Origin: Trichoplax adhaerens
Taxonomy: Eukaryota; Placozoa; Uniplacotomia; Trichoplacea; Trichoplacidae
Assembly: GCF_000150275.1 (NCBI RefSeq)
Contig: NW_002060946.1
Span: 2,375,454-2,439,453, forward strand
Direction of reading: 5' to 3'
Length of the DNA: 64,000 nucleotides
A program made the translations under genes and the position numbers. Positions 55,501-64,000 of this stretch are shown here, piece by piece (positions within the stretch are counted from its first letter, which is position 1; every line of letters begins with the position of its first letter). The notes below the pieces were generated by a model. That model was given only the letters and a program-made list of their open reading frames with translations, did not search any database and was not told the DNA's origin.

Positions 55501-56377
55501 TGAATAATTGCAGGTTAGATAAAATGAGTACGCCATGAAAGCATTCAAGAATATTGTTCTTAAAAATTTACATCTGTGCACGTGAATGTTAGAGATAATA
55601 ATAAAGTTATCGTATAAATTTTGATAATTACTATGGTATCTCAAGCAATTCCATCCTACAAACTAGTGATAACATGATCTGTAAAATGAATGAATAGATA
55701 GCGATCGGAATGTACGTGGAATAGGCGAGTACAACTTTATTCGGTACAGTATGCAACTTATCGTTTGTATAATTCATAGTTGCATACCCAAAAAATGGAA
55801 AAAAATGTCTACTTTGGAGAAGCTAAAGTGCTTTGAAGAAACAATAACCACAGTAAAGCACTTGAGACATGAAATTTTATAGTTGAATTAGACGTTTAAC
55901 TGTAAATTTTATATTATTTTATCACAGGCAGAGGACAAACTGCTGTTCAGTAAAGCAACATTGTCTATCAATCCAATCCGATTCTAGCATTCGCATCAAC
56001 CAGAAAAGGTAGCCACTGTCGAATTTACATGTTGAAAAGTAGGACACTACCCATTTTGCAGTTTTGAAATAGAATATTACTAGTTAAAAGCAAGTTGCTG
56101 ACTAATCACTGTTCTACTGTAGTACCTTATAAGACAATTTACGCCATTGATGAAAAGATTGATGTGCTGAATCCACCACTTGAGCAACATCTTCTTCAGC
56201 CATATCAGCTACTTCAGCAACAGCTTCGCCATTTGCTGGATTGTAGACGGTATAAACTTGTTTATTAGCTGATGCAACCCATTGTCCTCCGATGTAGCTT
56301 TTATTTCGTAGGAGACTACTGGCTGATCGAGTAATCAACGATTCAGCTAATTTTACCTTGGACATTGGTAAGCTCAC
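52518..56377 (-). CDS. ALDH5A1: Succinate-semialdehyde dehydrogenase-type ALDH (ALDH5A1), copy b, complete, 10 exons, 502 aa
   Basis: Exons, 5' to 3': 56126-56377, 55245-55328, 54614-54784, 54222-54338, 53977-54120, 53638-53781, 53353-53511, 53099-53268, 52832-52890, 52518-52726 (TAA). All ten exons match copy a in border and phase, and all but exon 1 (+18 nt) in length. Motifs: [61 protein letters not shown] with Glu272, [10 protein letters not shown] with Cys306/Cys308, EETFGPVAP and [11 protein letters not shown]. The leader [20 protein letters not shown] is basic and free of acids apart from one Glu, so it suits mitochondrial import better than copy a's. It is head-to-head with PPP4R2 across 2.7 kb. 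Same proposed reaction as copy a; division of labour is unknown. Confidence 0.95.
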
Positions 56378-59054
56378 AAGTAGGGTGGGGGAAGGGGGAA
56401 ATGTTGACTAGAAGCTTGTATCGTAGTCGATCTTTCAGCAAAAACTGATAAATGATGCCGGCAGAATGATTTTACTCGGCTCTTGCTGGCCTTTTTATAC
56501 TCTACTTGTGAGTTAGTAACGACACTGCAAGACGTACTTACAGTACTGTACTATATTATTTTTCCCGTGAAATCAGCACAATATTGTACAAGTGACCGTC
56601 CATCACTTGTTGACTCACCAAGTTTAATTAATTAATTCTAATTGCAATTATCAATTTATTCATTGTTCATTTACTATACTGTACGTGTTTATCTATTCAT
56701 TTATTTATTTATAATATAATTTTTTTTATATTATTCCATCCATTTTCGCTACTTTTTATAGCTGTAGTGGTAATACTGTACTACAGTGGAAGGCCTGGCG
56801 CTTTCACTCTGTGATGTAGTACACTATGGATAGCCAATGGCCGTGATATTGAACTTCATGCTTGAACCGATGGCCGTGGATTGATCTACAGTAACTGTAC
56901 TGTATTAAGAATAAATAACCACAAATAATAATATTTGCATCATCGCAGATGTCATCTCAATTATTAGATTGGATACTTTAAAACAAAATAAAAGCTAACG
57001 AAAATATAGTGCACCATCATTACTCATCAGGAGGAAATTGCACAAACTAAAACAATCCTAGAACAGATAATTATATGCTAGCATATAGGGCTGTATGCTG
57101 TCTGCAGCGTAAGATATTGCATAAATTGATGACAGTATCCCATAGCTAATGTCATCTACCGAATAACGATACTGTCTGAATCAGCCTTCTGAGTTGTGAA
57201 TCTTGTTGTACGGCAGCCAGGCCTGTAGTTACCTGTCCAAGTGCACGAAGACTTTTTTTTCATCTTCTTTTATTGATTTATGATTTTTAATTTCCGCAAA
57301 GAATGGGACTCTTGTTTTGATATTGTACTATGCGGTATACAGTATTTATCAATCGTTTATGCCATCGCCCAAAGGAGCGACAAATTAACAGCAAGTCCAT
57401 TTCTACCGAGCCGTAGTGTGTGGTAAAGAGATTGCGTTTAATATTTCTACGCTTCCACCAAGTATAATCAGTAGTCCATGACCTCAAAGTATATATGTTA
57501 CAATATTCTACTCTATCAGACATGATCCATCGCATCTTCGTGTTATATCAACAGTTACAGGCATGATCGTAATACGTGGCCCTCGTTCTAAAATAATCTT
57601 GGAACATTAACGTCATTTGAGAAGCTTATTAAAACAATAAGTATGATACTATTATAGAATAATTTATCATAAACAAACTAACAGCAAACACGCTCACTCC
57701 ATTTATAGAATCGGTGTATTAAAAACATGAAGTCCGATCTGCATCGAACCATACTAAATTCATCACTAAGTAGGTAAGTATCGAACTGTTCACTGACTGA
57801 ACCAGTCTCGTTTTGCAGTCTTACTAATGTACGAAAGAAGAGCTTTAAAACCGAATTCATTCATTCATTATATTTCCCTTTTCATTTATTTTTTAACCGC
57901 AACGCTAATAGAAATGCATTAGTCATCACAGCATGCATATCGTATGCAATATTTAGGCAGTATCAACTAGTGTACCAAATTATTTTTGTGAACTATTGAG
58001 GCACGAAATTTCGGACCCCCCCCCCCCCAATTTCTGCTACGATGAGTTCTGACTTCCAATGCAGTAATTTCAAGCCATCAGCAATGTAACTAACTTCCAA
58101 TGACTGTAATTGAGCACCAGGATGGGAGCAGGAACTTTTAAGATTTTCTCTTCCAAGTGCTGGTAAGAATTCACTACAGTAGACATCCTACTCAATTTGG
58201 TACTTTCATTCATTACAGTAGCAAATGCATGCAATACTTCATTCATTCATCCATGACAACAGCCTGATCGAGGCGGGTAGACTAAAAATGGCGAGGGATG
58301 AGAAATGGTCGTTCATGTAGTTAAAATGCGAAGGCCGACTAATATTTACTGCTCATGTCAATTGTACAGTATCCTATGTTTGCAACGATACTGTCTACTA
58401 TCGATGATTGTCCTCCAACAGGCACAGTGTACAGTACTCACTGTTACAGTACTGTATACTGTAATGATTCCTGTATCAGTACTGTACTGTACAGTACAGT
58501 ATGGTAAGCGAGGCGTACAGTACAGTACAGTACGCGTGGAGAACTTCTTAGTACTGTACAGTACTGTAAGATTTCAGATTTGACATCATGTCTGTACAGT
58601 GTACTGTACTGTACACTTGTACAATATACTGTACAGTAGTGTACTGTACAGTACTCTACGATTTTCACTGTGCCCAAAGAAAAAGAACGAGGACGGGACT
58701 CTCAAACAACCCCTACAGTATAATACAGTACAAACAATTCAGCATAAAATTCGCAACATCAGCTTCAAATCTTTAGATACAGTACAGTACAGTACTATAC
58801 CTACAGTGTACAGTACTGTACTGTACAATCTGTACTGACTTTTGCATAGCCAACTTTCTTTGATTAATCAGAAGTCTCCCCGTCTCGGTTGTCAGTGTAC
58901 AAATAGCGATCCGGCGTTCACTGAAAACACTCTTGTCCTACAAAGGAAATAAAAAGACATCTTACTATCATTATTGGCAATCATTTCGCTGAAATTAACG
59001 GAGAGACTACTAACTACCTATCTATAGTAAAAACTGAAACAGAATAGTTTCATT
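56378..59054. promoter_or_regulatory. Divergent ALDH5A1-b/PPP4R2 intergenic region
   Basis: Should contain both promoters. GTAC pentamer mosaics occupy about 58375-58830, with smaller groups near 56535 and 56890. A C-homopolymer lies at 58017-58028. Minus-strand frames at 57287-57535 (82 codons) and 57678-57860 (60 codons) have tolerable codon use but no recognisable domain and no good splice connection. I do not call them genes. Confidence 0.55.
58375..58830. repeat. GTAC-centred TACTG/CAGTA pentamer array
   Basis: Repeated TACTG and its complement CAGTA alternate every one to three units, producing palindromes such as GTACTGTACAGTAC at about 58481-58500, 58515-58530, 58550-58570, 58595-58660 and 58800-58825. 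Interspersed unique sequence of 20-60 bp. Several overlapping frames on both strands (58305-58838) come from the stop-free pentamer. Confidence 0.85.
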
Positions 59055-62000
59055 ATGGACAATCTAGAAGAGGTCCTTGAAGCCTTACATTGTAAGTACG
59101 AGTATAGCCTACTGCGTTTGTAGACAGTCAGCTTGATCATGTTGAAACGAAGTAGCAGCAACTATGACGCGCTATTGACAACTTTCTACTTCACTACATC
59201 ATTTCTATCACGATACTACGGTATTGAAGTGATTCTACTAAATTATAAAAATAACTTACCTGATAAACACACTGTCAGAGGCTTCTAACAAGTGCCTGAC
59301 CCTGTATATTCAAGAACAGAGCCAACTTAACTTGATAGACAGCAGATAGTTGCTTGTAAGAGCGAACTAGAGATATCATTGGACAGTAACTCTATACTTG
59401 AAGCGTTTTTAATATTATCCATCCAGTCAAGTACGTAAAATGTGTCAACATGGACTGTATACGCATACACGCCATTAATTCTACCATGATGCACATCATC
59501 ATTCCATCACTCATCTAAACGTTGAACAATAATAGGTTAATACATGATAATGTTATACAGCATTACCATAGTGTAATAACTCAGTTCCTATGCTGTGCTT
59601 TTCCTACTTTAGCAATTCGCTGTTGACTGTACGACATACGAGCATTGGATTGATTGGTTGACCAAATACTCTGCAATATTGAGGATCTTTTTGCTGTACA
59701 GTAGAATGCAGCCATCATTATTTCTCCCCCCTCTTTACATGTAATCAAGTAGTATGGTGATTCTATTTAGTATGGTACAGTATATCAAGCTACTGTATGC
59801 TTTGACGAAATTTCACCTGTTAAAATGAATTGTGCTTGATACACTATTATACGTATGACCGCGTAAAAAATTGTCAATGATCCTCCGTAATAAAAATCAA
59901 TCAATCAATCAAACAACTGTTAATTAAATGATGTTGGTACACGTCCTGTTGTTTCATATTCTTCCTACTACGGTACACGACATACACCAAGTAGACAACT
60001 TTTTGGACTACCATTCTTACTGTAAATAGAAAATACTGCACACCATGCATCTACTGTAGATTCATTGCACTTACTACGACTGGAATAATTCATTAGTAAA
60101 TTTGGTTAGTGAATGTATTGAAAGCATGAATTCACATACTGTACTAGCAAGATCGAAAAAATGGTCAGAGCTTGAAGAATATCCGCTTGAAGAATATCCA
60201 ATACTTCATACGGTACTGCTGTCCGTACGTACAGTACAGTATGATTGATTTCAGGGTACACTGAGTGTACCCTGAAAGAGGTTCGGTCCGAACCGCATAC
60301 GAACCGAATCCGGTACAGTAAAACCCCACGCTGGGCCGAGAGACTGTACTGTATTGTACTGTACACTGTACACTGTACAGTATGTGTTTGTGGGAAGCAA
60401 ACCATCGACTATAGAAAGCTCACAGCGTTCAGACGTAATCACACAGTAACGTCCACAGTCAAGACACCCTAACGCATGCACAGTATGCGCAGATACGCCA
60501 CTACCCTTTTTATATACTATATACAAGCAGAACCACAGCCCTACTGGTCAAGTGGTCAGGCTTTACTCTTGTAGTCAAGAAGACAACCATAAGCTACAAG
60601 ATAATGGACCCAAGTAGTAGTTCGTAAACACCGCTACCACTAGCGCTAGAAACTATCCAATCGCCTTGAATAATGTTCATGACTGTGCTTTATAATCATT
60701 ATAATCTACAGTATACTGTAATCAGTTAACTACTAACTAAGGATCATACAAATTCAATTACTATCACCAGCATAATCAATCTTCCAAGTTACTGGATTAT
60801 CTTAAAAGATAAATCATTTGTAAACATACAAATTGCAATGAATATTGTAGAACTAGGATGGAATTAGTTCCGTACCATCACCAACATAATCAATCTTTAA
60901 ATTACTGGATTATTTTAAGGATAAATCATTTGTAAACGTACAAACAGCAATAAATATTGTAGACCTAGGACGGAATTGGTTCCGTACCGAGATGGTAGTA
61001 TTTTTGACTGATATCATACCAGAAAATGCTACGATATATCCGTATGTGATACAGTCACGATACTGCACTATAGGCAGTTAAGCACCAATATCATCATGTG
61101 ATACACAGAAAATTGAAATTACAGTCTACTTTGTAGCTAGTATTAGAATTGCTCCAGGAGGAAAAAATAAGTAAAGGCAAATTATTCAATAAAGATTAAT
61201 TTCCATTTTTATGAATATCATATTTTTGTAATCAAGTAGCTAAGTGGATAAAATGATTATTATTCATCAGTTAGGTATAGATAGTACATTTTGAAATACG
61301 GTAGTGAATGCAAGTTTTGATAAAACCGTGTTTTAAGACTTAAGCGTAATGTTTGATATACTGTACAGTATTGCGGTATTTCTCCCTATTTCGCATTGGA
61401 ACATTCGACCAGTACAGTAGTACAGTACACTAGTACAGTACTTATATTATATATTGTAATATATTGGTGTATAATATTCTCTTGAATAATCATTAAATTA
61501 CAATAGTTGCGCAGTATCAATCTACACTATAACAAACAGATAGATGCCGTCCTGTTACGTACTTATTTGTGGCATAGTAGACATGAACTAAAAAACTTTT
61601 ACCTACTCAAAGCTAATAAATTATACTGGTACTAACTATTTTATAAATAGATATACTGTATTAAACTATATATTCAATGTATACCATTTCATATCACAGT
61701 GAGTAATTGTACAGTATATCATGGCGGTATTTTAATCTTAAATTGAAATCCTTTCTCATTTTAGCTTTCAGTAAAAATACCCCAATCACAGAGCCTCTCG
61801 AAAAGTTTCTTCAAGCGATCGCAAAGACTGGAGATACTTGGTAAGTAGAACATGATGATATCGAATATTTTCTTTAACTTGCAATAGGCTGAGTTATTTT
61901 ACGCCACTTCCGTCCCCTTTGCGATTGATATGATAACTTATTATTGACCCTAACTTCACTTTCGCTTCTGCTCTGGATGTCTACCTGTAGCTTATATTAT

Positions 62001-63738
62001 GTAAAACGACATTAATTATTAACTTTAATTTTGCACGATATGCTAGGTTACTTGATGAACATATTTTTTGACGACTCTTTCACGACTGTAACTGAATTTG
62101 AATAACTTGTAAAACTACAACTACCATATAAAACACTACACAATTGTATAGCAGTTGATACACAATCAAAACTTAGAATATGATGAACCACCTCTTATTT
62201 ATGTAGTGTCCGTACCAGTTAACGTTTGTTCAACTCTATTTATTTACCTACAATCAAACCAATTTACAAATATTGACTTGAATAGGTCATATATTAACGC
62301 GCTGTTATAGTAGTGATATACGTCTTACACAACCAGAATGGTACACGTACTTTTATCTTTAAATTAAGTAGGTAATTGATGTGATTACTTTTCTTCAATA
62401 GGAAGAATTATGCGTATACGTAGCCCCTATTGTTCTGTAACTTGCTCAAGTACTCTACAGTAGCTTGTTCATCTGCTCTAAGAGGAACTTTGTGTTTAGT
62501 TTATATACTTCTGCTTCGTTGACTGCTCAGTTGTACCAATGTTGCTTAATTAATTCCAATCTTTTGACTTAAACATTAGCATAATAGTCATTTCCAAAGC
62601 ATAACATGATCGTAGATAACGAGTAGGCAGTATATCGTTATAGACACACTCTTGCTGAATCACTTGTATATCGGTATGTCTAGGCCAAAGTTATAATCGA
62701 CAGTCAGCTCTAGCTCTATTGCGATTGAAATATCCTCTAATAAATTTTGATGGCATATTTTATATATATGGCTTCGCTTGGGACTGTAGTTACACCGTCC
62801 TATAAATTTCAAGAACTTATCGTTCATTATTGTAACTTCATAATGACAATCATTTCACAGATCCTTTACTAATTGCCTTTCCTTGTCGTTCTTTCTTTCA
62901 ACTTGTAGCTTCCCTTGGTCAATTATCAAACCACTAATCGTTAAAAAGCTTGATAATGTTATGTGTGACCTGTACCAACAATGCAAATCATCTAACAGCA
63001 TGTCGTTAGAAGCTTTCAATGAAATTCGAGCTCGATTGCTTGACTATCTGGATTCATTCATAGAGTGAGTTTACTTGCCAATGTTTTATATTTCCGTTTG
63101 TTTCTTGCAAATTAAGGATTACTAGACTAGATAACTCTTCTGTTCGGCTATACACTTAAAGTTGTACTACCAAGTAGTACTCTAAGGACGATGAAAAAAA
63201 TACGTGTACATTTCAATTGTTTCACCTTACGTATAGTATAACCCAATGTGTGCCGGTATCATTTATGATATTGTATTTGTATAGCAATGATGATACTAAT
63301 TTGACGATTCAAATCATTGATATGTGACATATGACGACAATTCTTAATTACAGAGCTCCCTTTACAATGCAACGAATCGCAGAATTACTTATTGAACCGT
63401 ACAGGTACTACAGTAATAGTGAGAAGTTTCTAAGAGGCATCGAAAAGGTACGTTGCTTGTAGTCAATAATTGTATGCAACAACATCACTGAATAACTATT
63501 GTGTATTAAAAATTTTACTGAAAGAACGATTCTGTAATCGATCTGGTCATTAATTTTATGTCACATAATAATAAATTCTAATGTAAAGTTGAATATCGAA
63601 TATATGCCATACTTTTAAAATGTTTATTTCGCCCTTGTCAATGAAAACTGAATTATTAAATTTATTATTTCTCTTTCCGTTACAACAGAATATATTGGTA
63701 ATAAGTACCGTTGAACCGAATTACAACAACAAGTTACT
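59055..63738 (+). CDS. PPP4R2: Protein phosphatase 4 regulatory subunit 2 (PPP4R2), 5' and core exons
   Basis: Exons: 59055-59091, 61765-61840, 62909-63064, 63354-63447, 63689-63738. Phases agree (1, 2, 2, 0). The product reads [15 protein letters not shown] (human: PVLDQFLCHVAKTGET), [68 protein letters not shown] and TVEPNYNNK, all collinear with the conserved N-terminal domain of vertebrate PPP4R2. This subunit joins PPP4C and PPP4R3 in the PP4 phosphatase that handles gamma-H2AX dephosphorylation and other nuclear substrates. Intron 1 is 2.7 kb and holds pentamer arrays and a tandem repeat. A possible terminal exon at 63872-63902 (acceptor TTGTAG, in phase, ending LPLKRCK then TAG) would close the protein at 147 aa; the human protein has 417 aa with a disordered acidic tail, so the gene more probably continues past the window. 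Confidence 0.9.
60228..60385. repeat. Pentamer array plus perfect palindromes in PPP4R2 intron 1
   Basis: GTAC pentamers at about 60228-60242 and 60344-60382 flank a 14 bp-arm palindrome (60249-60277, one-base centre) and a shorter one, GGTTCGG-T-CCGAACC, directly after it at about 60280. The frames at 60106-60526 on either strand are repeat-driven. Confidence 0.8.
60771..60988. repeat. Two-copy 104 bp tandem repeat in PPP4R2 intron 1
   Basis: Units share ATCACC(A)(G/A)CATAATCAATCTT, ATTACTGGATTAT, GATAAATCATTTGTAAAC, AATATTGTAGA and TTCCGTACC in the same order, starting at 60773 and 60877. Substitutions are few, so this duplication looks fairly recent. Confidence 0.92.
61355..61445. repeat. 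Small GTAC pentamer cluster in PPP4R2 intron 1
   Basis: TATACTGTACAGTATTG followed 50 bp later by CAGTACAGTAGTACAGTACA and CTAGTACAGTACTT, the same pentamer as in the larger arrays. Confidence 0.8.
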
Positions 63739-64000
63739 GTAAGTATTAGTATGAATTAAATAATATATGCGTAAATGGATATCTGTGCCGCATCCGAGAA
63801 GAAAGTTTTCACAACATTATTGCCTTAACATGCCTATGCACCAACATTACATCGTTTCCTATATGTTGTAGTAATGCACTACCATTAAAAAGATGTAAAT
63901 AGTCTGCATTAGTTATCTTCCAGTATTACAATACATAGAGTACTTCGCACGCTCCTGTTGTTACCACTATAAAATGGCGTTATTGCTATATAATTAATTA

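Noticed and set aside
55273-55644. 123-codon minus-strand frame
   Set aside because: Overlaps ALDH5A1-b exon 2 and reads into its intron in a different frame, so it is a shadow.
57287-57860. Two minus-strand frames (82 and 60 codons) that could be exons of an unknown gene
   Set aside because: No recognised domain, no phase-consistent junction between them. Codon use alone is not enough.

Overview
The window is nuclear DNA from an animal-grade eukaryote. It is AT-rich, and its genes are cut into many short exons by mostly 50-400 bp GT-AG introns. Every recognisable protein is a conserved metazoan one. Compactness, intron density and composition fit a placozoan (Trichoplax/Hoilungia type) best; another early-branching animal is not excluded. 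No prokaryotic, viral, CRISPR or transposase gene was seen. I rebuilt exon-intron structures by hand, requiring splice sites, reading-frame phase and alignment to remembered vertebrate orthologues to agree at each junction.

Layout, left to right. (1) 1-961, minus: 5' exons of a PQBP1-like WW-domain gene running off the left edge. (2) 1178-2030: a ~105 bp minisatellite, then a perfect hairpin at 2185-2227. (3) 3379-7773, plus: complete 11-exon EPHX4-type epoxide hydrolase, 340 aa. (4) 9599-19747, minus: complete 38-exon exportin-t (XPOT), 964 aa, with a 2.36 kb first intron and one apparent GC-AG intron. (5) 20460-22245: degenerate ~110-150 bp satellite. (6) 22.7-42.2 kb: local tandem duplication of a Rab GDP-dissociation inhibitor (GDI) gene, with two complete minus-strand genes (444 and 442 aa) and, between them, an extra 4 kb copy of only the upstream part, carrying an orphan but intact first exon. 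(7) 43608-45728, plus: NAA10 (ARD1) N-terminal acetyltransferase, with decayed copies of the start of its exon 2 in intron 1. (8) 46994-56377, minus: two tandem complete ALDH5A1-type dehydrogenases (496 and 502 aa) with identical intron positions. (9) 59055 to at least 63738, plus: PPP4R2, the protein phosphatase 4 regulatory subunit.

These are housekeeping genes and form no operon-like pathway: nuclear export of tRNA (XPOT), Rab membrane recycling (two GDIs), co-translational N-terminal acetylation (NAA10), GABA-shunt aldehyde oxidation (two ALDH5A1), epoxide or related hydrolysis (EPHX4), spliceosome-linked transcription (PQBP1) and PP4 targeting (PPP4R2). PQBP1/EPHX4, GDI-B/NAA10 and ALDH5A1-b/PPP4R2 are head-to-head pairs. 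The last two intergenic regions carry dense mosaics of the pentamer TACTG/CAGTA, which read as palindromic GTAC-centred arrays.

I found no convincing new biological system. The most interesting signals are the GDI cluster with its spare first exon, the GTAC pentamer arrays at divergent promoters, the asymmetric divergence of GDI-A, and the exon relics in front of NAA10 exon 2.
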